From the NCBI GenBank assembly GCA_964036665.1, contig OZ038530.1, positions 2,852,001-2,916,000 on the forward strand: a DNA stretch of 64,000 bases. The letters are read 5' to 3'. The notes beneath the pieces were generated by a model that saw nothing but the letters and a program-made list of their open reading frames with translations, was not told the DNA's origin and did no database searches. Below are positions 50,433 to 62,069 of this stretch, piece after piece. Positions within the stretch are counted from its first letter, which is position 1. Each line of letters opens with the position of its first letter. The translations under genes were made by a program, and so were the position numbers. Source of the stretch: Gordius sp. MW1. Its lineage: Eukaryota; Nematomorpha; Gordioida; Gordea; Gordiidae.

Positions 50433-52823
50433 ATGTAAGTTGTCGTTTTCAGACGTGGTTTCCATGATAAAAAGTAAAAACTTATCAGAATCAGAGAACT
50501 ATTACTTTGAAATCATGATCGCATAAACCAGTTTTCAAAAATTAAGCAATCACGTTGCGATACAACAAACTAATCGCAACAACCTTGTCTTTTGTCAAAA
50601 TGATAGTTCTCGCAGCTTAAAACTTCATTTCGGAAGTCAATCGAGTATAATAGGATTCTCAAATTGTCTTACTTTTATATATTTTTTCAAGCTCTTTCAC
50701 ATAGAATCAGAAAAAAATGAATATTTTTACCTCAAAACTTTTCACATTTTTTTCTTTCAACCGTATTCATCCTATGAAAGTTGTCTTTTCAGACGTGGTT
50801 TCCATGATAAAAAGTAAAAACTTATCAGAATCAGAGAACTATTACTTTAAAATCATGATCGCATAGACCAGTTTTCAAAAATTAAGCAATCACGTTGCGA
50901 TACAACAAACTAATCGCAACAACAAAACCTTGTCTTTTGTCAAAATGATAGTTCTCGCAGCTTAAAACTTCTTTTCGGAAGTCAATCGAGGATAATAGGA
51001 TTCTCAAATTGGCTTACTTTTATATATTTTTTTACGCTCTTTCACATAGAATGGAAAAAATAAATATTTTTACCTCAAAATTTTTCTCATATTTTTCTTT
51101 CAACCGTATTCATCCTATGAAAGTTGTCGTTTTCAGACGTGGTTTCCATGATAAAAAGTATAAACTTATCAGAATCAGGGAACTATTACTTTGAAATCAT
51201 GATCGCATAGAGCAGTTTTCAAAAGTTAAGCATTCACGTTGCGATACAACAAACTAATCGCAACAATAAAACGTTGTCTTTAAAATGATAGTTCTCGCAG
51301 CTTAAAACCTCTTTTCGGAAGTCAATCGAGTATAATAGGATTCTCAAATTGGTTTCCTTATATATATTTTTTAGAGCTCTTTCACATAGAATCGAAAAAA
51401 ATAAATCTTTTGACCTCAAAATTTTTCTCATTTTTTTCTTTCAACCGTATGCATCCGATGTAAGTTGTCGTTTTCAGTGGTTTCCATGATAAAAAGTAAA
51501 AATTTATCAGAATCAGAAAACTATTACTTTGACGCATAGTGCAGTTTTCAAAAATTAAGCACTCACGTTGCGATACAACAAACTAATCGCAACAATAAAA
51601 CGTTTTCTTTTGTCAAAATGATAGTTCTCGCAGCTTAAAACCTCTTTTCGGAAGTAAATCGAGGATAATAGGATTCTCAAATTGGCTTACTTTTATATAT
51701 TTTTTCATGCTCTTTCACATAGAATCGAAAAAAATAAATATTTTTACCTCAAAATTTTTCACATATTTTTCTTTCAACCGTATGCATCCGATGTAAGTTG
51801 TCGTTTTCAGACGTGGTTTCCATGATAAAAAGTAAAAATTTATCAGAATCAGAAAACTATTACTTTGAAATCATGATCGCATAGTGCAGTTTTAAAAAAT
51901 TAAGCACTCACGTTGCGATACAACAAACTAATCGCAACAATAAAACGTTTTCTTTTGTCAAAATGATAGTTCTCGCAGCTTAAAACCTCTTTTCGGAAGT
52001 CAATCAAGGATAATAGGATTCTCAAATTGGCTTACTTTTATATATTTTTTCATGCTCTTTCACATAGAATCGAAAAAAATAAATATTTTTACCTCAAAAT
52101 TTTTCACATATTTTTCTTTGAACCGTATTCATCCGATGAAAGGTGTCGTTTTCAGACATGGTTTCCATGATAAAAAGTAAAAATTTATCAGAATCAGAAA
52201 ACTATTACTTTGAAATCATGATCGCTTAGTGCATTTTTGAAAAATTTAGCACTCACGTTGCTATACAACAAACTAATCGCAACAATATAAAGTTGTCTTT
52301 TGTCAAAATATAGTTCTTGCAGCTTAAAACCTCTTTTCCGAAGTCAATCGAGGATAATAGGATTCTCAAATTGGCTTACTTTTATATATTTTTTCATGCT
52401 CTTTCATATAGAATTGAAAAAAATAAATATTTTTACCTCAAAATTAAAAACATATTTTCTTTGAACAGTATTCATCCGATGCTAGTTGTTGTTTTCAGAC
52501 GTGGTTTCTATGATCCCAATTAAAAATTTATTAGAATCTAAAAACTATTACTTTGAAATCATGATCGCATAGAGCAGTTTTCAAAAATTAAGCACTCACG
52601 TTGCGATACAACAAACTAATCGCAACAATAAAACGTTGTCTTTTGTCAAAATGATAGTTCTCGCAGCTTAAAACCTCTTTTCGGAAGACAATCGAGGATA
52701 ATAGGATTCTCAAATTGGCTTACTTTTATATTTTTTTTCATGCTCTTTCACATAGAATCGAAAAAAATAAATAATTTTACCTCAAAATTTTTCACATATT
52801 TTTCTTTCAACCGTATTCATGCT
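50433..52823. repeat. Pocket of diverged monomers
   Basis: About seven monomers with far more private changes than their neighbours. These include ATGTAAGTTG (50,433), AGAAAAAAATGAATA (about 50,710), GTATGCATCCGATGTAAG (51,447 and 51,780), a lost GAAATCATGATC stretch (about 51,531), CATAGTGCAG, TTCATGCTC after the T tract, ATAGTTCTTGC (about 52,309), AAATTAAAAACATATTTTC (about 52,441), GATGCTAGTTGTTG (about 52,478) and GATCCCAATT (52,512). They still align end to end with the satellite, so this is old satellite and not an insertion. The frames near 51,009-51,431 and 52,317 are repeat-derived. Confidence 0.8.
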
Positions 52824-55800
52824 ATGAAAGTTGTCGTTTTCAGACGTGGTTTCCATGATAAAAAGTAAAAACTTATCAGAATCAGAGAACTATTACTTTG
52901 AAATAATGATCGCATAGACCAGTTTTCAAAAATTAAGCAATCACGTTGCGATACAACAAACTAATCGCAACAACAAAACCTTCCTTGTCTTTTGTCAAAA
53001 TGATAGTTCTCGCAGCTTAAAACTTCTTTTCGGAAGCCAATCGAGGATAATAGGATTCTCAAATTGGCTTACTTTTATATATTTTTTTACGCTCTTTCAC
53101 ATAGAATGGAAAAAATAAATATTTTTACCTCAAAATTTTTCACATATTTTTATTTCAACCGTATTCATCCTTTGAAAGTTGTCGTTTTCAGACGTGGTTT
53201 CCATGATTAAAAGTAAAGACTTATCAGAATCAGAGAACTATTACTTTGAAATCATGATCGCATAGACCAGTTTTCAAAAGTTAAGCATTCACGTTGCGAT
53301 ACAACAAACTAATCGCAACAATAAAACGTTGTCTTTAAAATGATAGTTCTCGCAGCTTAAAACCGCTTCTCGGAAGTCAATCGAGGATAATAGGATTCTC
53401 AAATTGGCTTACTTTTATATATTTTTTCAAGCTCTTTCACAAAGAACGGAAAAAAATAAATAATTTTACCTCAAAATTTTTCACATATTTTTCTTTCAAC
53501 CGTATTCATGCTATGAAAGTTGTCGTTTTCAGACGTGGTTTCCATGATAAAAAGTAAAAACTTATCAGAATCAGAGAACTATTACTTTGAAATAATGATC
53601 GCATAGACCAGTTTTCAAAAATTAAGCAATCACGTTGCGATACAACAAACTAATCACAACAACAAAACCTTCCTTGTCTTTTGTCAAAATGATAGTTCTC
53701 GCAGCTTAAAACTTCTTTTCGGAAGTCAATCGAGGATAATAGGATTCTCAAATTGGCTTACTTTTATATATTTTTTTACGCTCTTTCACATAGAATGGAA
53801 AAAATAAATATTTTTACCTCAAAATTTTTCACATATTTTTCTTTCAACCGTATTCATCCTATGAAAGTTGTCGTTTCCAGACGTGGTTTCCATGATAAAA
53901 AGTAAAAATTTATCAGAATCAGAGAACTATTACTTTGAAATCATGATCGCATAGAGCAGTTTTCAAAAGTTAAGCATTCACGTTGCGATACAATAAACAA
54001 ATCGCAACAATAAAACGTTGTCTTTAAAATGATTGTTCTCGCAGCTTAAAACCGCTTCTCGGAAGTCAATCGAGGATAATAGGATTCTCAAATTGGCTTA
54101 CTTTTATATATTTTTTTACGCTCTTTCACATAGAATGGAAAAAAATAAATATTTTTACCTCAAAATTTTTCACATATCTTTCTTTCAACCGTATTCATCC
54201 TATGAAAGTTGTCGTTTTCAGACGTGGTTTAAATGATAAAAAGTAAAAACTTATCAGAATCCGAGAACTATTACTTTTAAATCATGATCGCATAGACCAG
54301 TTTTCAAAAATTAAGCACTCACGTTAGATACACCAAACTAATCGCAACACTAAAACGTTTTCTTTAAAATGATAGTTTTCGCAGCTTAAAACCTCTTTTC
54401 GGAAGTCAATCGAGGATAATAGGATTCTCAAATTGGTTTACTTTTATATATTTTTTAGAGCTCTTTCACATAGAATCGAAAAAAATAAATCTTTTGACCT
54501 CAAAATTTTTCTCATTTTTTTCTTTCAACCGTATTCATCCGATGAAAGTTGTCGTTTCCAGACGTGGTTTCCATGATTAAAAGTATAAATTTATCAGAAT
54601 CAGAAAACTATTACTTTGAAATCATGATCGCATAGACCAGTTTTGAAAAATTAAGCACTCACGTTGCGATACAACAAACTAATCGCAACAATAAAACATT
54701 GTATTTTGTCAAAATGATAGTTCTCGCAGCTTGAAACCTCTTTTCGGAAGTCAATCGAGGATAATAGAATTCTCAAATTGGCTTACTTTTATATATTTTT
54801 TACGCTCTTTCACATAGAATGGAAAAAATAAATATTTTTACCTCAAAATTTTTCACATATTTTTCTTTCAACCGTATTCATCCTATGAAAGTTGTCGTTT
54901 CCAGACGTGGTTTCCATGATAAAAAGTAAAAATTTATCAGAATCAGAGAACTATTACTTTGAAATCATGATCGCATAGAGCAGTTTTCAAAAGTTAAGCA
55001 TTCACGTTGCGATACAACAAACTAATCGCAACAATAAAACGTTGTCTTTAAAATGATAGTTCTCGCAGCTTAAAACCGCTTCTCGGAAGTCAATCGAGGA
55101 TAATAGGATTCTCAAATTGGCTTACTTTTATATATTTTTTTACGCTCTTTCACATAGAATGGAAAAAAATAAATATTTTTACCTCAAAATTTTTCACATA
55201 TCTTTCTTTCAACCGTATTCATCCTATGAAAGTTGTCGTTTTCAGACGTGGTTTAAATGATAAAAAGTAAAAACTTATCAGAATCCGAGAACTATTACTT
55301 TTAAATCATGATCGCATAGACCAGTTTTCAAAAATTAAGCACTCACGTTAGATACACCAAACTAATCGCAACACTAAAACGTTTTCTTTAAAATGATAGT
55401 TTTCGCAGCTTAAAACCTCTTTTCGGAAGTCAATCGAGGATAATAGGATTCTCAAATTGGTTTACTTTTATATATTTTTTAGAGCTCTTTCACATAGAAT
55501 CGAAAAAAATAAATCTTTTGACCTCAAAATTTTTCTCATTTTTTTCTTTCAACCGTATTCATCCGATGAAAGTTGTCGTTTCCAGACGTGGTTTCCATGA
55601 TTAAAAGTATAAATTTATCAGAATCAGAAAACTATTACTTTGAAATCATGATCGCATAGACCAGTTTTGAAAAATTAAGCACTCACGTTGCGATACAACA
55701 AACTAATCGCAACAATAAAACGTTGTATTTTGTCAAAAGATAGTTCTCGCAGCTTGAAACCTCTTTTCGGAAGTCAATCGAGGATAATAGAATTCTCAAA

Positions 55801-56252
55801 TTGGCTTACTTTTATATATTTTTTACGCTCTTTCACATAGAATGGAAAAAATAAATATTTTTACCTCAAAATTTTTCACATATTTTTCTTTCAACCGTAT
55901 TCATCCTATGAAAGTTGTCGTTTCCAGACGTGGTTTCCATGATAAAAAGTAAAAACTTATCAGAATCAGAGAACTATTACTTTGAAATAATGATCGCATA
56001 GACCAGTTTTCAAAAATTAAGCAATCACGTTGCGATACAACAAACTAATCGCAACAATAAAACGTTGTCTTTTGTCAAAATGATAGTTCTCGCAGCTTAA
56101 AACCTCTTTTCGGAAGACAATCGAGGATAATAGGATTCTCAAATTGGCTTACTTTTATATTTTTTTTCATGCTCTTTCACATAGAATCGAAAAAAATAAA
56201 TAATTTTACCTCAAAATTTTTCACATATTTTTCTTTCAACCGTATTCATGCT
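52824..56252. repeat. Higher-order repeat, 10-mer of 3,429 bp, copy 1
   Basis: Ten monomers. Private marks shared with the next block at exactly 3,429 are GGAAGCCAATC (GCCAAT at 53,036), ATCCTTTGAAAG (about 53,168), AATAAACAAATCGC (53,992), AATCACAACAAC (about 53,652) and AAAACATTG (54,694). The shared stretch extends left to about 52,590. From 54,202 to 55,907 it holds one and two-thirds of the R1-R2-R3 trimer. A one-base loss gives GTCAAAAGATAG at 55,732. A 67-codon frame at 54033 is repeat-derived. Confidence 0.88.
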
Positions 56253-59200
56253 ATGAAAGTTGTCGTTTTCAGACGTGGTTTCCATGATAAAAAGTAAAAA
56301 CTTATCAGAATCAGAGAACTATTACTTTGAAATAATGATCGCATAGACCAGTTTTCAAAAATTAAGCAATCACGTTGCGATACAACAAACTAATCGCAAC
56401 AACAAAACCTTCCTTGTCTTTTGTCAAAATGATAGTTCTCGCAGCTTAAAACTTCTTTTCGGAAGCCAATCGAGGATAATAGGATTCTCAAATTGGCTTA
56501 CTTTTATATATTTTTTTACGCTCTTTCACATAGAATGGAAAAAATAAATATTTTTACCTCAAAATTTTTCACATATTTTTATTTCAACCGTATTCATCCT
56601 TTGAAAGTTGTCGTTTTCAGACGTGGTTTCCATGATTAAAAGTAAAGACTTATCAGAATCAGAGAACTATTACTTTGAAATCATGATCGCATAGACCAGT
56701 TTTCAAAAGTTAAGCATTCACGTTGCGATACAACAAACTAATCGCAACAATAAAACGTTGTCTTTAAAATGATAGTTCTCGCAGCTTAAAACCGCTTCTC
56801 GGAAGTCAATCGAGGATAATAGGATTCTCAAATTGGCTTACTTTTATATATTTTTTCAAGCTCTTTCACATAGAATGGAAAAAAATAAATAATTTAACCT
56901 CAAAATTTTTCACATATTTTTCTTTCAACCGTATTCATGCTATGAAAGTTGTCGTTTTCAGACGTGGTTTCCATGATAAAAAGTAAAAACTTATCAGAAT
57001 CAGAGAACTATTACTTTGAAATAATGATCGCATAGACCAGTTTTCAAAAATTAAGCAATCACGTTGCGATACAACAAACTAATCACAACAACAAAACCTT
57101 CCTTGTCTTTTGTCAAAATGATAGTTCTCGCAGCTTAAAACTTCTTTTCGGAAGTCAATCGAGGATAATAGGATTCTCAAATTGGCTTACTTTTATATAT
57201 TTTTTTACGCTCTTTCACATAGAATGGAAAAAATAAATATTTTTACCTCAAAATTTTTCACATATTTTTCTTTCAACCGTATTCATCCTATGAAAGTTGT
57301 CGTTTCCAGACGTGGTTTCCATGATAAAAAGTAAAAATTTATCAGAATCAGAGAACTATTACTTTGAAATCATGATCGCATAGAGCAGTTTTCAAAAGTT
57401 AAGCATTCACGTTGCGATACAATAAACAAATCGCAACAATAAAACGTTGTCTTTAAAATGATAGTTCTCGCAGCTTAAAACCGCTTCTCGGAAGTCAATC
57501 GAGGATAATAGGATTCTCAAATTGGCTTACTTTTATATATTTTTTTACGCTCTTTCACATAGAATGGAAAAAAATAAATATTTTTACCTCAAAATTTTTC
57601 ACATATCTTTCTTTCAACCGTATTCATCCTATGAAAGTTGTCGTTTTCAGACGTGGTTTAAATGATAAAAAGTAAAAACTTATCAGAATCCGAGAACTAT
57701 TACTTTTAAATCATGATCGCATAGACCAGTTTTCAAAAATTAAGCACTCACGTTAGATACACCAAACTAATCGCAACACTAAAACGTTTTCTTTAAAATG
57801 ATAGTTTTCGCAGCTTAAAACCTCTTTTCGGAAGTCAATCGAGGATAATAGGATTCTCAAATTGGTTTACTTTTATATATTTTTTAGAGCTCTTTCACAT
57901 AGAATCGAAAAAAATAAATCTTTTGACCTCAAAATTTTTCTCATTTTTTTCTTTCAACCGTATTCATCCGATGAAAGTTGTCGTTTCCAGACGTGGTTTC
58001 CATGATTAAAAGTATAAATTTATCAGAATCAGAAAACTATTACTTTGAAATCATGATCGCATAGACCAGTTTTGAAAAATTAAGCACTCACGTTGCGATA
58101 CAACAAACTAATCGCAACAATAAAACATTGTATTTTGTCAAAATGATAGTTCTCGCAGCTTGAAACCTCTTTTCGGAAGTCAATCGAGGATAATAGAATT
58201 CTCAAATTGGCTTACTTTTATATATTTTTTACGCTCTTTCACATAGAATGGAAAAAATAAATATTTTTACCTCAAAATTTTTCACATATTTTTCTTTCAA
58301 CCGTATTCATCCTATGAAAGTTGTCGTTTCCAGACGTGGTTTCCATGATAAAAAGTAAAAATTTATCAGAATCAGAGAACTATTACTTTGAAATCATGAT
58401 CGCATAGAGCAGTTTTCAAAAGTTAAGCATTCACGTTGCGATACAACAAACTAATCGCAACAATAAAACGTTGTCTTTAAAATGATAGTTCTCGCAGCTT
58501 AAAACCGCTTCTCGGAAGTCAATCGAGGATAATAGGATTCTCAAATTGGCTTACTTTTATATATTTTTTTACGCTCTTTCACATAGAATGGAAAAAAATA
58601 AATATTTTTACCTCAAAATTTTTCACATATCTTTCTTTCAACCGTATTCATCCTATGAAAGTTGTCGTTTTCAGACGTGGTTTAAATGATAAAAAGTAAA
58701 AACTTATCAGAATCCGAGAACTATTACTTTTAAATCATGATCGCATAGACCAGTTTTCAAAAATTAAGCACTCACGTTAGATACACCAAACTAATCGCAA
58801 CACTAAAACGTTTTCTTTAAAATGATAGTTTTCGCAGCTTAAAACCTCTTTTCGGAAGTCAATCGAGGATAATAGGATTCTCAAATTGGTTTACTTTTAT
58901 ATATTTTTTAGAGCTCTTTCACATAGAATCGAAAAAAATAAATCTTTTGACCTCAAAATTTTTCTCATTTTTTTCTTTCAACCGTATTCATCCGATGAAA
59001 GTTGTCGTTTCCAGACGTGGTTTCCATGATTAAAAGTATAAATTTATCAGAATCAGAAAACTATTACTTTGAAATCATGATCGCATAGACCAGTTTTGAA
59101 AAATTAAGCACTCACGTTGCGATACAACAAACTAATCGCAACAATAAAACATTGTATTTTGTCAAAATGATAGTTCTCGCAGCTTGAAACCTCTTTTCGG

Positions 59201-60700
59201 AAGTCAATCGAGGATAATAGAATTCTCAAATTGGCTTACTTTTATATATTTTTTACGCTCTTTCACATAGAATGGAAAAAATAAATATTTTTACCTCAAA
59301 ATTTTTCACATATTTTTCTTTCAACCGTATTCATCCTATGAAAGTTGTCGTTTCCAGACGTGGTTTCCATGATAAAAAGTAAAAATTTATCAGAATCAGA
59401 GAACTATTACTTTGAAATCATGATCGCATAGAGCAGTTTTCAAAAGTTAAGCATTCACGTTGCGATACAACAAACTAATCGCAACAATAAAACGTTGTCT
59501 TTAAAATGATAGTTCTCGCAGCTTAAAACCGCTTCTCGGAAGTCAATCGAGGATAATAGGATTCTCAAATTGGCTTACTTTTATATATTTTTTTACGCTC
59601 TTTCACATAGAATGGAAAAAAATAAATATTTTTACCTCAAAATTTTTCACATATCTTTCTTTCAACCGTATTCATCCTATGAAAGTTGTCGTTTTCAGAC
59701 GTGGTTTAAATGATAAAAAGTAAAAACTTATCAGAATCCGAGAACTATTACTTTTAAATCATGATCGCATAGACCAGTTTTCAAAAATTAAGCACTCACG
59801 TTAGATACACCAAACTAATCGCAACACTAAAACGTTTTCTTTAAAATGATAGTTTTCGCAGCTTAAAACCTCTTTTCGGAAGTCAATCGAGGATAATAGG
59901 ATTCTCAAATTGGTTTACTTTTATATATTTTTTAGAGCTCTTTCACATAGAATCGAAAAAAATAAATCTTTTGACCTCAAAATTTTTCTCATTTTTTTCT
60001 TTCAACCGTATTCATCCGATGAAAGTTGTCGTTTCCAGACGTGGTTTCCATGATTAAAAGTATAAATTTATCAGAATCAGAAAACTATTACTTTGAAATC
60101 ATGATCGCATAGACCAGTTTTGAAAAATTAAGCACTCACGTTGCGATACAACAAACTAATCGCAACAATAAAACGTTGTATTTTGTCAAAAGATAGTTCT
60201 CGCAGCTTGAAACCTCTTTTCGGAAGTCAATCGAGGATAATAGAATTCTCAAATTGGCTTACTTTTATATATTTTTTACGCTCTTTCACATAGAATGGAA
60301 AAAATAAATATTTTTACCTCAAAATTTTTCACATATTTTTCTTTCAACCGTATTCATCCTATGAAAGTTGTCGTTTCCAGACGTGGTTTCCATGATAAAA
60401 AGTAAAAACTTATCAGAATCAGAGAACTATTACTTTGAAATAATGATCGCATAGACCAGTTTTCAAAAATTAAGCACTCACGTTAGATACACCAAACTAA
60501 TCGCAACACTAAAACGTTTTCTTTAAAATGATAGTTTTCGCAGCTTAAAACCTCTTTTCGGAAGTCAATCGAGGATAATAGGATTCTCAAATTGGTTTAC
60601 TTTTATATATTTTTTAGAGCTCTTTCACATAGAATCGAAAAAAATAAATCTTTTGACATCAAAATTTTTCTCATTTTTTTCTTTCAACCGTATTCATCCG
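56253..60700. repeat. 10-mer copy 2, enlarged by one extra trimer (13 monomers)
   Basis: This follows 52,824-56,252 at offset 3,429 (GCCAAT at 56,465, AATAAACAAATCGC at 57,421, AAAACATTG at 58,123). It then contains an additional 1,024-bp R1-R2-R3 unit, after which the match resumes at offset 4,453 (GTCAAAAGATAG at 60,185). AAAACATTG is seen again at 59,147, exactly 1,024 after 58,123, as expected if that trimer was duplicated. The match stops at about 60,478 inside a hybrid monomer (60,361-60,700) that begins as an ATAATG-type copy and continues as R1. Confidence 0.88.
57631..60360. repeat. R1-R2-R3 trimer, 1,024-bp unit, 2 and two-thirds copies
   Basis: Monomer starts are 57,631 (R1, 340 bp), 57,971 (R2, 343 bp), 58,314 (R3, 341 bp), 58,655, then the next trimer at 59,679 (R1) and 60,019 (R2, 342 bp with a one-base loss). 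The trimer therefore repeats at exactly 1,024 bp. The same unit occupies 54,202-55,907 in the earlier block, and R1-R2-R3 order is also common elsewhere in the right domain, so the trimer is the basic right-domain higher-order unit. Confidence 0.88.
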
Positions 60701-62069
60701 ATGAAAGTTGTCGTTTCCAGACGTGGTTTCCATGATTAAAAGTATAAATTTATTAGAATCAGAAAACTATTACTTTGAAATCATGATCGCATAGACCAGT
60801 TTTGAAAAATTAAGCACTCACGTTGCGATACAACAAACTAATCGCAACAATAAAACGTTGTATTTTGTCAAAATGATAGTTCTCGCAGCTTGAAACCTCT
60901 TTTCGGAAGTCAATCGAGGATAATAGAATTCTCAAATTGGCTTACTTTTATATATTTTTTACGCTCTTTCACATAGAATGGAAAAAATAAATATTTTTAC
61001 CTCAAAATTTTTCACATATTTTTCTTTCAACCGTATTCATCCTATGAAAGTTGTCGTTTCCAGACGTGGTTTCCATGATAAAAAGTAAAAATTTATCAGA
61101 ATCAGAGAACTATTACTTTGAAATCATGATCGCATAGAGCAGTTTTCAAAAGTTAAGCATTCACGTTGCGATACAACAAACTAATCGCAACAATAAAACG
61201 TTGTCTTTAAAATGATAGTTCTCGCAGCTTAAAACCGCTTCTCGGAAGTCAATCGAGGATAATAGGATTCTCAAATTGGCTTACTTTTATATATTTTTTT
61301 ACGCTCTTTTACATAGAATGGAAAAAAATAAATATTTTTACCTCAAAATTTTTCACATATCTTTCTTTCAACCGTATTCATCCTATGAAAGTTGTCGTTT
61401 TCAGACGTGATTTAAATGATAAAAAGTAAAAACTTATCAGAATCCGAGAACTATTACTTTTAAATCATGATCGCATAGACCAGTTTTCAAAAATTAAGCA
61501 CTCACGTTAGATACACCAAACTAATCGCAACACTAAAACGTTTTCTTTAAAATGATAGTTTTCGCAGCTTAAAACCTCTTTTCGGAAGTCAATCGAGGAT
61601 AATAGGATTCTCAAATTGGTTTACTTTTATATATTTTTTAGAGCTCTTTCACATAGAATCGAAAAAAATAAATCTTTTGACCTCAAAATTTTTCTCATTT
61701 TTTTCTTTCAACCGTATTCATCCGATGAAAGTTGTCGTTTCCAGACGTGGTTTCCATGATTAAAAGTATAAATTTATCAGAATCAGAAAACAATTACTTT
61801 GAAATCATGATCGCATAGACCAGTTTTGAAAAATTAAGCACTCACGTTGCGATACAACAAACTAATCGCAACAATAAAACGTTGTATTTTGTCAAAATGA
61901 TAGTTCTCGCAGCTTGAAACCTCTTTTCTGAAGTCAATCGAGGATAATAGGATTCTCAAATTGGCTTACTTTTATATATTTTTTCAAGCTCTTTCACATA
62001 GAATGGAAAAAAATAAATAATTTTACCTCAAAATTTTTCACATATTTTTCTTTCAACCGTATTCATGCT
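60701..62069. repeat. Four right-domain monomers (R2, R3, R1, R2-like)
   Basis: Starts at 60,701 (R2), 61,044 (R3), 61,385 (R1) and 61,725 (R2-like, with TTCTGAAGTC, a TCAAGCTC cassette and AATAATTTT leading into ATGCTATG). The last monomer matches the one before 48,036, so the match to the 48-kb segment extends left of 62,070. Private changes include GACGTGATTTAAATG (61,405) and AAACAATTAC (61,788). Confidence 0.8.

Noticed and set aside
50433-52823. Transposon or foreign insertion in the diverged pocket
   Set aside because: Every part still aligns with the satellite monomer at normal spacing. There are no terminal repeats, target duplications or coding remnants.
49252-54236. Longer frames of 61-68 codons at 49252, 51009, 51234 (minus), 52317 and 54033 as genes
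   Set aside because: All translate ordinary satellite sequence. Four begin at TTG, none has a domain, signal or neighbour context, and equivalent frames are broken in sister monomers.
52720-56175. Yeast-type replication origin consensus in TTTTATATTTT (near 52,723 and 56,152)
   Set aside because: It fits the 11-base ARS consensus, but an AT-rich window of this size gives such matches by chance, most monomers have a mismatch, and the organism is unlikely to be a budding yeast.
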